From Planctomycetota bacterium (lineage in GTDB: Bacteria > Planctomycetota > Phycisphaerae > Sedimentisphaerales > Anaerobacaceae), in NCBI GenBank assembly GCA_019456145.1, contig VRUL01000005.1, forward strand, positions 149,449 to 213,448: a stretch of 64,000 nucleotides of DNA. The letters run 5' to 3'. The notes under the pieces are model-generated. The model was not told the origin of the DNA, did not search any database, and was given only the letters and a program-made list of their open reading frames with translations. Below are positions 1 through 8,568 of this stretch, one piece after another. The position numbers and the translations under genes are program-made. Numbering within the stretch: position 1 is the first letter of the stretch; each line of letters begins with the position of its first letter.

Positions 1-447
1 ACAACTCTGGATGGACTTGCGGTATCATACACAGGTCGGGTATGTAATGATGCTATTGATGTTGTGCATTTTAATGTTCGTGTTATAGTAAGTACGAAAG
101 CGGTTTTACGGTTTATGCAGCAGTTGTGCAGCGCCAAGCGGCATATAATTCGTGAATCGAGCGGGCAGATAGAGGCCCCAAGATACGCAAAGCATAATCA
201 GATAACGATTTTAGAAAGTAAGATTTCGTCGATTGACCGACAAGATGAAACTCACAATCTCTACCGTTATGGTGAGGATGCTGGGGTAGAATTGGATTTA
301 ATTTGCGAATATATCTTTAGCAAAAAGGGCTACGATGAGATTAAGCCGGAATCGGTAAAGAAATCACAGATAATCCCGACTATACCGGGATTCATGGATC
401 CGAGAACCGCCCCTGTTTCGCCGGGTGGAAGACCTGCAACGAGGTAA
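1..447 (+). CDS. C-terminal part of unknown protein, possibly pilus/secretion-cluster
   Basis: The reading frame is open from the first base of the window and stops at 447, so this is the last 148 residues of a gene starting upstream. The visible part has an alpha/beta-looking segment (residues about 20-60, 'VVHFNVRVIVST') and a Pro/Gly-rich tail. I recognise no catalytic motif. It lies 35 bp before a membrane-anchored protein on the same strand and probably shares its operon. In planctomycetes such pairs often sit beside PilM/PilN/PilO-type genes, so a role in a type IV pilus or type II secretion-like machine is possible. That rests on context memory, not on a motif here. Confidence 0.6.
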   Translation, partial: TTLDGLAVSYTGRVCNDAIDVVHFNVRVIVSTKAVLRFMQQLCSAKRHIIRESSGQIEAPRYAKHNQITILESKISSIDRQDETHNLYRYGEDAGVELDLICEYIFSKKGYDEIKPESVKKSQIIPTIPGFMDPRTAPVSPGGRPATR

Positions 448-482
448 GAAATTAAAAGATAAAAATATTCTAAGGTGTAGAA

Positions 483-2513
483 ATGCGTAAAAAAGGCGGC
501 AACATTTTCGAAGAACATGCTGAAAAGATAGTGTTGGTTATTGTTGGGCTTGTGTGTATGTGGCTATTGATTACGCGTGTTTTTATCAGTCCGAATAAGG
601 TTCTTCTGTATGCAGGTGTGGAACTCGGTCCAGGCAAGATTGATGATCGCATAAGCATGGAAGCCGAGCTTTTGAAGTTGAAACTGGACGGCAAACCTGA
701 GCCGCTTCCACCATATGAACGGCGAATTGATGCTTTTGTTGAAATGATCGACCTGCCTATAGGCAACATTGATGTTAGCCTGCATTTACCGCTTCCTATT
801 CATAGTTCAACAGACATTAGAGATAAACGGAAATATCGCATTCCGTGGATTGGTGAGGTCGAGGATGCGGCAATCTCTTACATCAGGGCGGTGGCTTATG
901 AGCCTATCATAGAAATTGACGAGGAGAATCAATATGATATGGCAGTGAGTAGGCCAAATGATATTGATTTTGTGACGGTGGAGGCGAAGTTTGATGTCGC
1001 GGGACTGTATGGGAGATTTTACGACAGCTTTGCCGGCGATGATGTTGAGCAGAAACAGTGGCGTGATCCGTGCCTTGCGATTCCGGTTTTTTCGGCTGTG
1101 CAGTTGCAAAGACAGGAATTGGGCGCCGACGGCAGTTGGAGCCAGTGGCAGATTGTGCCTCGAACGAAGATAGAGCTTCGCAAAAAGATGTTTGAATCTG
1201 TAGAAGAGGTTGAAGATCTGCCTCCCGGCGGGATAAAAGTGCGTCGGCTTCAGTTTGATGATGCAGAAGTGAGGATGGCTCTGTTGCAGCCGGAGGCTTA
1301 TAAGATTGCATCGGCAAAAGAAGAGTGGTTTCCTCCATCGCTGCATAAGAAGTATGTAGAGCAGCAGAATGAGATAGAGGTGGAAAAGAAGCGTAGAGCC
1401 AAAGAGGAAGAAAAGTTAGAGCGTGAGGAGGAGCGTGAAAAAGCGAGGGAAGAACGTGGGGAGCGACGCGGCAGAACAACTGGAACAGGACTATTCGGAG
1501 GACAATCTGGTGGAAGGCGTGGTGACTCCACACGCAGGGAAGGACGTTTAGGAACTAATAGAACCGGCAGAGACAGACGGTCAAGAAATGAAAGCCTTGA
1601 TACCTATGGTGGCAGTGGCACTTCGTCAAGGAGAAGAGAGCGTGAGGAGCGTGCGATAGAGAGACAAGAACGTCTGGCGGAACTTAGAGCCACTTCAAGG
1701 TCAACAACTATTGATGATATTTATAAAGAGCTGGATGATATTCTGATTACGAAGAAAACTAATCTTATGAGGATGCGGGACCTGTTGTTATTCTGGGCGC
1801 ATGATGATACTGTAGAGCCGGGGAAGAGCTACCGATACAGGATTCGCTTGGGTGTTTTTAATCCGATAGCAGGGACAAATAGATTTAATGAGCAAGATGA
1901 AGACCTGAAGAACAAGATTGTTTTATGGAGTGAGTTTTCTGAGTTAAAGGAGATTGTAAAGGTTCCGGGGACATTATACTTTTTCCCTCGTGATGTTAAG
2001 GATGCCGCGAGGGTCGTTACGGTGCATGTCGCCAGGTATACATTAGGTTACTGGTATGTTAAGGACTTTGCAGTCAAGCCGGGAGAGGTTATAGGTAAGG
2101 TTGCTGAGTTTGAGCCGGCGGAAGATGAAAGGAATGCGCCTATGATGCCAGAGACGATTGATTATACTACCGGGGCAGTTATGGTGGATGTTGTCCCTGT
2201 AAATGATTGGTCGGGCGGAAGGAATATGTATGCCAGGCGTTATTATGATATGCTTTACAGTTTTGACGGGGGCGGGATTGAACACAGACCTGTTAGCACA
2301 AGGTATTGGGACGATGAATTACGGATTAAGTTAAATGATATAACAAGATCCCAGAAGGAACCGAAAGAACCTTTGCGGCCATGGGACTCCAAACTGACTA
2401 ATTGGCAGTTAGCTCCGGGGATGGGATATCGTAATGAGGGACGTATAGGAACCAGTAGAGACAGGCAGAGGGGTCGCACTCGTGAGAGTCGATACCAAGA
2501 GATAGACCGATAA
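483..2513 (+). CDS. Membrane-anchored hypothetical protein with charged central region
   Basis: 676 residues. One hydrophobic segment at residues about 15-36 follows a short Lys/Arg-rich N-terminus, giving a cytoplasmic-N, signal-anchor topology with a large exported part. Residues about 295-410 are a highly charged, probably coiled-coil then Gly/Arg-rich linker (runs of EEEREKAREERGERR type). Globular regions lie on both sides, and the C-terminal one (about 430-640) contains beta-rich segments such as 'PGKSYRYRIRLGVFNP', resembling a fibronectin-like fold. The tail is again Arg-rich. No enzyme motif is visible. Its position after the truncated upstream gene suggests a structural part of a pilus or secretion assembly; function unknown. 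Confidence 0.75.
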   Translation: MRKKGGNIFEEHAEKIVLVIVGLVCMWLLITRVFISPNKVLLYAGVELGPGKIDDRISMEAELLKLKLDGKPEPLPPYERRIDAFVEMIDLPIGNIDVSLHLPLPIHSSTDIRDKRKYRIPWIGEVEDAAISYIRAVAYEPIIEIDEENQYDMAVSRPNDIDFVTVEAKFDVAGLYGRFYDSFAGDDVEQKQWRDPCLAIPVFSAVQLQRQELGADGSWSQWQIVPRTKIELRKKMFESVEEVEDLPPGGIKVRRLQFDDAEVRMALLQPEAYKIASAKEEWFPPSLHKKYVEQQNEIEVEKKRRAKEEEKLEREEEREKAREERGERRGRTTGTGLFGGQSGGRRGDSTRREGRLGTNRTGRDRRSRNESLDTYGGSGTSSRRREREERAIERQERLAELRATSRSTTIDDIYKELDDILITKKTNLMRMRDLLLFWAHDDTVEPGKSYRYRIRLGVFNPIAGTNRFNEQDEDLKNKIVLWSEFSELKEIVKVPGTLYFFPRDVKDAARVVTVHVARYTLGYWYVKDFAVKPGEVIGKVAEFEPAEDERNAPMMPETIDYTTGAVMVDVVPVNDWSGGRNMYARRYYDMLYSFDGGGIEHRPVSTRYWDDELRIKLNDITRSQKEPKEPLRPWDSKLTNWQLAPGMGYRNEGRIGTSRDRQRGRTRESRYQEIDR

Positions 2514-2552
2514 ATGTGTTCTGAGCCAATGCTCTTTGGTTGCATGAGATAC

Positions 2553-4163
2553 TTAGCTGCTGTTGTTTGCCTTTTTGTGTGTAAGCTGGCTTTTGAGCAG
2601 CGAGAACGTGTGGATGATTTCTTTATCAATATTGATGATCCGGTAAGTTACACGCGGGTCGGATAGGCCTGTGTCGAATGCGAGCAATCCGAATGAGCAT
2701 TTCTTATTGTAACCGAATAGGGCGCCCTTTATCAGAGGGTGGGTGTGGATGTTTGTCAGCTTTGAACTTTCGAACTCATATAAAGCATATCCGTTTTCCC
2801 GTTCAATCTTCCACGCATCGGAGCGATGACGATCGGCTGAGATAAGAATTACTCCGTCAATTTTGTTCTTCTCAAGAAATGAAAAGATTTCCTCCCGTTC
2901 CTTCTTGTATCCTTCCCATGTGTCACGACTTCCGGGCTTGGTTCCAAAGGCCCAGGATACAGGTGAGGCGAGAACTTTGAATGTAGCTGTAGATGACTTA
3001 AGCTTTTTGAGTAGCCATTCTTTCTGAGTGGGACCGAGCATGGATGGATTTTTACGCTTGGGATTGTTGCGATAATACCGGCTGTCGAGCATAAAAAAGT
3101 CTACATCGCCGATAGAGAAATCGAACCAGCATCCGGGTTGGTTTTCTCCTCCGCCGTAATAAGGATTGTTCCAGTTGTTGCAGAATAAACGCCAGACGGG
3201 AATCTTCCACGCCGGCTCTTTGATTTCGGGGCCGCCCCAACCATCGTTGGTCGTAAAGTCGTGGTCGTCCCAAATGGCATAGATGGCCGCCGAGGCGGCG
3301 AAGCCCCGGAATTCAGGGCGGGATTGCCGTCGATAATAACAATATTGCTGTACGGCTGGCCTTGTCGGGTTGTCGATGTAGACGTTGTCACCGAGAAGAA
3401 GAAAAGCCAGCGGATTGTGCGCGGCAATGGTCTTCCACATTCTTTCGTGCTGTGGTGTGTATCCTGCCCCGCCGCCGAAACCGATTTGAAACTTTGCTTC
3501 TACTTTCGCAGTGGGAAAGGTGCGGAACGACCATCGTTTCGGCTGCTTCTTGCCATTCACCAGCAGTTCGAAGTAATACCGTGTATCCGGTTTCAAGCCC
3601 TTTATGTCCACTACGGTTGTGAAGTCTCTGTCTTTGTTTGTTTGAACTACGGTGGATTTTATAGACGGACTCATATTCACTGAAGAGCTAACGACAACCT
3701 GCACGGGTACTTCGTTTGCGGTGCGTACCCAGAATTTTGCGCTGGTGTCAGTGACACAGCCAAGCGTTGGGCCGTGCAAAAGCTCGACAGTGTGTTTTTT
3801 CGCCAATTGTTTGAACTCGGCGCTGTTGGTTAGAGGCATGAGCAAATCTCTTGGGCCGGCGAGAAAACGGCTGAAGGGAAGCCCTGCGCCAACGGCCTGT
3901 CTGGTATACGCGACAGCCTTGCCAATGTCTTTCTTTTGAGAATAAGCGACTGCCAGGCCATACATAGACTCGAGATCCTCGGGGTGTTTCTTAAGGTAGT
4001 TCTCAAAGTGTCTTATGGCTTTATCGTGCTTGCCGTCCACGATTTGGGAAATTGCTTCTCTGTTCTGCTGCTTGTATTGTTCTGCCGCATAGATGGCAAC
4101 GGCAAATAAGAATAATGTCAGGCACACAAATGCTAATACAGCAAATACTTTTCTCCGATTCAT
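2553..4163 (-). CDS. PhoD-like metallophosphatase with N-terminal TPR region
   Basis: 536 residues from the ATG at 4163, chosen over an upstream in-frame ATG because an AAGGA box lies 10 nt before it and a clean signal peptide (residues 1-26) follows. After the signal comes a TPR-like pair of helices (about 30-85), then a fibronectin-like N-terminal PhoD domain (about 130-215). The metallophosphatase core shows GDNVY (about 258), WDDHD (about 298) and SADRH (about 455), the metal-binding motifs of the PhoD/alkaline phosphatase D family. It probably hydrolyses phosphodiesters or monoesters outside the cytoplasm. It converges with the upstream plus-strand gene with only 39 bp between stops. The TPR extension is unusual for PhoD. 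Confidence 0.88.
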   Translation of the reverse strand: MNRRKVFAVLAFVCLTLFLFAVAIYAAEQYKQQNREAISQIVDGKHDKAIRHFENYLKKHPEDLESMYGLAVAYSQKKDIGKAVAYTRQAVGAGLPFSRFLAGPRDLLMPLTNSAEFKQLAKKHTVELLHGPTLGCVTDTSAKFWVRTANEVPVQVVVSSSVNMSPSIKSTVVQTNKDRDFTTVVDIKGLKPDTRYYFELLVNGKKQPKRWSFRTFPTAKVEAKFQIGFGGGAGYTPQHERMWKTIAAHNPLAFLLLGDNVYIDNPTRPAVQQYCYYRRQSRPEFRGFAASAAIYAIWDDHDFTTNDGWGGPEIKEPAWKIPVWRLFCNNWNNPYYGGGENQPGCWFDFSIGDVDFFMLDSRYYRNNPKRKNPSMLGPTQKEWLLKKLKSSTATFKVLASPVSWAFGTKPGSRDTWEGYKKEREEIFSFLEKNKIDGVILISADRHRSDAWKIERENGYALYEFESSKLTNIHTHPLIKGALFGYNKKCSFGLLAFDTGLSDPRVTYRIINIDKEIIHTFSLLKSQLTHKKANNSS

Positions 4164-4333
4164 GGTATTGGTATCCTTAATCTTAGACCTTTGTAGACTA
4201 AAAATCATAGCTTATAACAATCCTTTACCATTTTTGGAAAAACATCTGACTTTCCATAATAGCTGCTTCCCATGCTTTGGTTTTTCATAGCGTTTATTTT
4301 TTTTGCCGGAGCGAGACCTTCGGTTTCTATTCG

Positions 4334-4903
4334 CTATTGATTATCTCTGGTGAATTCAGCACCCCGATGGATGGCTTCGGTGTTGACCGGCAATGTTTTA
4401 TGATGCCGCTTGGCAATGGCGTCGGGTAAACAAGCGGCTGCTGTATCGGGGCTGAGAATGCCTCGCTTTTGGAAATATGCACCGAGGACCACCATATTGG
4501 CGGTTTTTTTATTGCCTAATTCGACCGCTATTTCATCTGCCGGGACCGCTATAATCTCGATTGAATCGTCTAATTGCGGTTTAGTATCAATCAAAGAGCT
4601 GTTCATAACCAGCAGTCCGCCGGCTTTAAGGCGAGAGGCGAATTTATTTAGCGAGGCCTTGTTCATTACAATCAGCGAATCAGGCCTGTCAACGAGTGGT
4701 GAGGCGATAGAGTCATCTGCGATGATGACCATACAATTTGCCGTGCCGCCGCGAACCTCGGCGCCATAGGAGGGCATATAGGTTACTTCTTTGCCGGCCT
4801 TCATTGCCGTTTGCGCCAGGAGTTTTCCGGCCAGCATAATTCCCTGGCCGCCGAAGCCGGCTATGATAACCTCTTCATAAGATTCGTGTTTCGTGTTTTG
4901 CAT
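4334..4903 (-). CDS. korC: 2-oxoacid:ferredoxin oxidoreductase, gamma subunit
   Basis: 189 residues matching the gamma subunit of the 2-oxoacid:acceptor oxidoreductase family: an N-terminal 'GFGGQGIMLAGKLLA' motif and 'SYGAEVRGGTANC', both hallmarks of KorC/VorA/PorC gamma chains. It is the last gene of a four-gene minus-strand operon (ferredoxin, alpha, beta, gamma) and lies 48 bp after the beta gene. The complex oxidatively decarboxylates a 2-oxoacid to its acyl-CoA and reduces ferredoxin. The alpha-chain family is annotated both as 2-oxoglutarate and as branched-chain 2-oxoacid enzymes, so the substrate is not fixed by sequence. Confidence 0.93.
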   Translation of the reverse strand: MQNTKHESYEEVIIAGFGGQGIMLAGKLLAQTAMKAGKEVTYMPSYGAEVRGGTANCMVIIADDSIASPLVDRPDSLIVMNKASLNKFASRLKAGGLLVMNSSLIDTKPQLDDSIEIIAVPADEIAVELGNKKTANMVVLGAYFQKRGILSPDTAAACLPDAIAKRHHKTLPVNTEAIHRGAEFTRDNQ

Positions 4904-4951
4904 TTCTTAACTCACGGGCGCATTTATACAGGAATGCGTTTTTATTATGAT

Positions 4952-5692
4952 TCATCCTTTTAATCTTCCGAGGGGAAAGACTTTTGTCATTTCGTTCTCG
5001 ATCCATTCCATTGATTTGGCCGGTGTCATCCGCCAATAGACGGGGCAGGACGAGAGCAGTTCAACAAGCGAGAGGCCTTGAGCGCCGTCAACCTGCAGTT
5101 CGAAAGCGTGTTTTACTGCCTTTTTTGCCTTGCGGATTTGGGCTGGGCTGCTGAGCGCGCATCGCTCGACGTAGATTGCGCCTGGCAATAGAGCCAATAA
5201 TTCCGATACTTGTAGCGGGTATCCTTCGTTGGCAGCATCTCGGCCCTGTGGCGTCGTGGCTGTCACCTGGCCGAGAACGGTCGTCGGCGCCATCTGCCCG
5301 CCTGTCATTCCAAATACAGCATTGTTGATGAAGATAACCGTTATCTGTTCGCCTCTGTGGGCGGCGTGAATAATCTCGCCGGTCCCAATCGCTGCCAGGT
5401 CCCCATCGCCCTGGTAGGAGAATATTATTTTGTCCGGATTGGTCCTTTTCATGCCCGTTGCGACTGCCGGTGCTCTGCCGTGCGCTACCTCGACCATATC
5501 GACATCGAGATAATTGTACGCCAAGACCGCGCAGCCCACAGGGGCTATGCCGATAGTGCGGTCGTGGATGCCCAGCTCATCGATTGTCTCGGCTATCAAT
5601 CGATGAGCGATGCCGTGCCCGCATCCGGGACAATAATGAGTTGTGTAGTTTTTAAGAGTCGGTGTTCGCTCAAATATTGTTTTCATTTTCAT
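4952..5692 (-). CDS. korB: 2-oxoacid:ferredoxin oxidoreductase, TPP-binding beta subunit
   Basis: 246 residues. The N-terminus carries CPGCGHG (the CxxC that helps bind the 4Fe-4S cluster in this family). The thiamine pyrophosphate site is clear as GDGD at about residues 95-98, followed by the 'INNAVFGMTGGQ' stretch. The start ATG overlaps the alpha-gene stop as ATGA, so translation is coupled. It forms the catalytic core with the alpha subunit and makes acyl-CoA with reduced ferredoxin. Length is normal for a KorB-type short beta chain. Confidence 0.94.
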   Translation of the reverse strand: MKMKTIFERTPTLKNYTTHYCPGCGHGIAHRLIAETIDELGIHDRTIGIAPVGCAVLAYNYLDVDMVEVAHGRAPAVATGMKRTNPDKIIFSYQGDGDLAAIGTGEIIHAAHRGEQITVIFINNAVFGMTGGQMAPTTVLGQVTATTPQGRDAANEGYPLQVSELLALLPGAIYVERCALSSPAQIRKAKKAVKHAFELQVDGAQGLSLVELLSSCPVYWRMTPAKSMEWIENEMTKVFPLGRLKG

Positions 5693-6756
5693 TGCTTTTT
5701 CGCCGGTATTATGAGCTGTTTGATTCTTTCCAGTAGCTGGTCAACGGCTGGTATTCCGCCGCCGGGTCGCCCGTAGAATAATACCGGCGTTTTTCCAGCT
5801 ACGGCCAGTTTTACGTCTTCGACCATCTGGCCCATGCTCATTTCCACAACCAGAAAGATGTTAAGTTCATCGGCGGCCTTTGCGATTTGCTCGGTTGGAA
5901 ACGGCCACAGGGTGACAGGACGTATCAAGCCGGCTTTAATTCCTTCTTTTCTTGCCTTGTTCACTGCAGAACGCACGATTCTGGCTGCAACGCCATAGGC
6001 AATAACTACGATTTCGGCATCATCGACCTGGTATTGTTCGCAGATGACTTCGTTCTTTTGCACCTGGTCATATTTGGCTTGGAGCTTATAGTTGTGTTTT
6101 TCCAGTGATCCTTCAGGGAGCCATAATGAGCGAACAATGTTTTGTTCTCTGTCTTTGGCTCCGGTTAGGGCCCAGTCTTTGGGCGGCAGGCTTCGTCGTG
6201 GTGTTTTGTTGAAGACTATCGGCTCCATCATCTGGCCGAGAATGCCATCGGCCAGAATGATGACCGGCATTCGATACTGGTCGGCCAAGTCAAAGGCCAA
6301 CGGCATACAATCGACCAGCTCCTGCACGGTCGATGGTCCCAGGGCGATGGTTCGATAATCGCCGTGTCCGCCGCCTCGGGTGGCCTGGAAATAATCTCCC
6401 TGTGAAGGTGCGATGTTGCCGAGACCGGGTCCTCCCCGCATTACATTGACCATTACGGCTGGCAGCTCGGCGCCTGCCAGATAGCTTATTCCCTCCTGCA
6501 TCAGGCTGATGCCGGGACTTGACGAAGTAGTCATAGACCTTTTCCCTGTGGCCGAAGCCCCGAAGACCATGTTGATTGCGGCTAATTCACTTTCACTCTG
6601 GACAAAGACTCGACCTTCCTCGGGCATGCGTTTGGACATATATGCAGGGATTTCGTTTTGCGGCGTAATGGGATAGCCGAAATAAGCGTCGCATCCGGCA
6701 ATGATAGCCGCTTCAGCAAGGGCCTCATTGCCACACATTAGAATCCTTTCGCTCAC
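5689..6756 (-). CDS. korA: 2-oxoacid:ferredoxin oxidoreductase, alpha subunit (KorA/VorB-like)
   Basis: 355 residues with the pyruvate:ferredoxin oxidoreductase N-terminal fold: 'GYPITPQNEIPAY' near residue 28, 'ESELAAINMVFGASATGKR', and 'TSSSPGISLMQEGISYLAGAELP'. This chain usually appears in databases as the VorB-like alpha subunit of branched-chain 2-oxoacid or 2-oxoglutarate oxidoreductases. It starts with GTG, and the start overlaps the ferredoxin-gene stop as GTGA, indicating coupled translation. There is no fused gamma domain; gamma is encoded separately downstream. Anaerobic or ferredoxin-based acyl-CoA metabolism is implied. Confidence 0.93.
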   Translation of the reverse strand: MSERILMCGNEALAEAAIIAGCDAYFGYPITPQNEIPAYMSKRMPEEGRVFVQSESELAAINMVFGASATGKRSMTTSSSPGISLMQEGISYLAGAELPAVMVNVMRGGPGLGNIAPSQGDYFQATRGGGHGDYRTIALGPSTVQELVDCMPLAFDLADQYRMPVIILADGILGQMMEPIVFNKTPRRSLPPKDWALTGAKDREQNIVRSLWLPEGSLEKHNYKLQAKYDQVQKNEVICEQYQVDDAEIVVIAYGVAARIVRSAVNKARKEGIKAGLIRPVTLWPFPTEQIAKAADELNIFLVVEMSMGQMVEDVKLAVAGKTPVLFYGRPGGGIPAVDQLLERIKQLIIPAKKQ

Positions 6757-7022
6757 GCTTTATCCTTGATTAGACCCGGCTCGCTTTTCTTGCTCGGCTG
6801 AACAGGCACTATGTCATCCTCGCGAAATACCTTGATTACGACGTCCGGACACATGACGGCGCATAAGCAGCAGCCCGTGCAGCCGGCGTTGGTTGCCTCG
6901 GCAGGGAAGTAGCCGCGTTTGTTGGATAGCCTGGATATAACGATGCAACTTTTCAGACATACTGTTACACACAGGCCGCAACCCTTGCACTGTTCAGTAT
7001 CAATAACTATTTTGCCGGCCAT
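6753..7022 (-). CDS. korD: Ferredoxin-type 2[4Fe-4S] delta subunit of the oxidoreductase
   Basis: 89 residues with two complete CxxCxxCxxxC cluster motifs: CKGCGLCVTVC near residue 12 and CTGCCLCAVMC near residue 48. It leads the kor operon and overlaps korA by 4 bp (GTGA). It serves as the electron-transfer subunit of the 2-oxoacid:ferredoxin oxidoreductase. The extra 20 residues after the second cluster are Lys/Pro-rich. Divergent from nagA, with about 180 bp between that probably holds both promoters. Confidence 0.92.
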   Translation of the reverse strand: MAGKIVIDTEQCKGCGLCVTVCLKSCIVISRLSNKRGYFPAEATNAGCTGCCLCAVMCPDVVIKVFREDDIVPVQPSKKSEPGLIKDKA

Positions 7023-7203
7023 TTTCTAATTTGGTCTCTGTTGAGCAATTTCCTAACTTAGCTGATGAATTCTACTGGAGCCGAGCCCTTTTGTAAAGTC
7101 AAAAGGCAATTATTTCGTATTTCATGCATCATATCTCGTATTACGGATGGGTTGGGAAGCGTAATAGATATCTTCGGACTTGGCTTCTGCACATAGTTAA
7201 GGT

Positions 7204-8511
7204 ATGATTTTTGTCGATATGAAAGCAATTCAACTAAAAGGCGGTTTTGTGGTAACAGGCCAGGGCGTCGAGCGCACCGATATTATCCTTCGCGATGGCA
7301 GGATTGAACTTGCCGGTGATAAAGAACGCTGTGACCAGGTCGTAGACATAACCGGCAAATATGTCGTGCCGGGCTTTGTTGATATACATTTTCACGGTTA
7401 TAACCTTTTTGAGTTTACCAGCGGTCTTTACGATGTGAAATCCGAGACTTTTGATAATAGTCCGTCTGCTTATGACTATGGATTGGAGATGTTAAGTAAA
7501 ACACTCGTTAAGTTCGGTGTTACCGGATTTTATGTCGGGACCTGGGCCAGCCCCATTGAGAATCTAAGGAATTGCTATGCTCAGCTATATCGTTATCTAA
7601 GTAAGACAAAGGAACACGATGGTGCTGAGCTTTTGGGAGGGCTTTTGGAAGGCAGCTTTCTTAATCCTCAGATGGCTGGTGCTCAAAATCCAGACTATGT
7701 GCTTGAATTTTGCACCGATTCTTTCGATAGAATCCAAGACAAAGGGACCATCAAGCTGGCAAATGTGGTACCTGATTTTGGCAGGCCCAGTTATGAATTG
7801 ACCGAATATCTGGTCGGCAAAGGTATTGTGGTGGGCGCCGGGCACAGCAATGCAACCTGTGAGCAGATTGAAGAAGCAACCAGGGCGGGACTTAAATATT
7901 TCATTCACCTTACAAATGGCCCGACCGGCGGTTCGTACAAGCCATTCAATGGCGGCGGCGCGATTGAAGCTGTGCTGAAATCCCATGAACTTTATGCCGA
8001 GCAAATCCTTGACGGCTACCATGTCAATCCCGCATATATAAGAGACATTTTGAAACGCAAAGGTGCGGACAGGATTATTGGGGTAACAGACTGTTTGTTT
8101 ACTGCAGGTTCGCAGGTTAAACAGTTTACAAGTGGCGGTATACGTGGTGCGCTCAGCGAGGACGGCAAGTACTTCCGAGTTGTTGATAAGGCCAATACGC
8201 TCTTTAGCAGCAATCTGACAATGGACCATGGATTTGCCAACCTGCTCGATTGGCTCACTATAGATATGCAGGGTATCTGGAATCGCCTGCATAATGCGTT
8301 GGAGTTCGAGCAGGCTCTTGTAACGGCAGTAAAGATATTGTCAACAAATCCATGCGCGCTGACAGGGCTGGATAAGAGTGGCTACGGCTCAATCGCCGAC
8401 GGGGCAAAAGCTGATTTGTGTGTGCTCAACATCATTGGCTCACCGGGTAGTTATAAAGTGATGGTTGAGTCGACGATAGTCAATGGCAATATAGTCTATT
8501 CCTCAAAGTAG
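7204..8511 (+). CDS. nagA: N-acetylglucosamine-6-phosphate deacetylase-like amidohydrolase
   Basis: 435 residues. It has the amidohydrolase metal-site pattern in NagA order: IHFHG at 61-65, the acidic ligand in GLLEGS at E149, GHSNAT at H214, HLTNGP at H235 and the catalytic Asp in GVTDC at D296. Two deviations from textbook NagA are visible: 'LLEGS' instead of 'HLEGP', and a long region around residues 75-95. NagA removes acetate from GlcNAc-6-P. The neighbouring nagB supports an amino-sugar role. The start is uncertain: ATG at 7219 (MKAIQL) is an alternative and neither has a good ribosome-binding site. Confidence 0.87.
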   Translation: MIFVDMKAIQLKGGFVVTGQGVERTDIILRDGRIELAGDKERCDQVVDITGKYVVPGFVDIHFHGYNLFEFTSGLYDVKSETFDNSPSAYDYGLEMLSKTLVKFGVTGFYVGTWASPIENLRNCYAQLYRYLSKTKEHDGAELLGGLLEGSFLNPQMAGAQNPDYVLEFCTDSFDRIQDKGTIKLANVVPDFGRPSYELTEYLVGKGIVVGAGHSNATCEQIEEATRAGLKYFIHLTNGPTGGSYKPFNGGGAIEAVLKSHELYAEQILDGYHVNPAYIRDILKRKGADRIIGVTDCLFTAGSQVKQFTSGGIRGALSEDGKYFRVVDKANTLFSSNLTMDHGFANLLDWLTIDMQGIWNRLHNALEFEQALVTAVKILSTNPCALTGLDKSGYGSIADGAKADLCVLNIIGSPGSYKVMVESTIVNGNIVYSSK

Positions 8512-8568
8512 AACCTGTTATTTGTGCGCTTCTTTAACAAGCTCGAGACATCTTAAAAAGGAAGAGTT

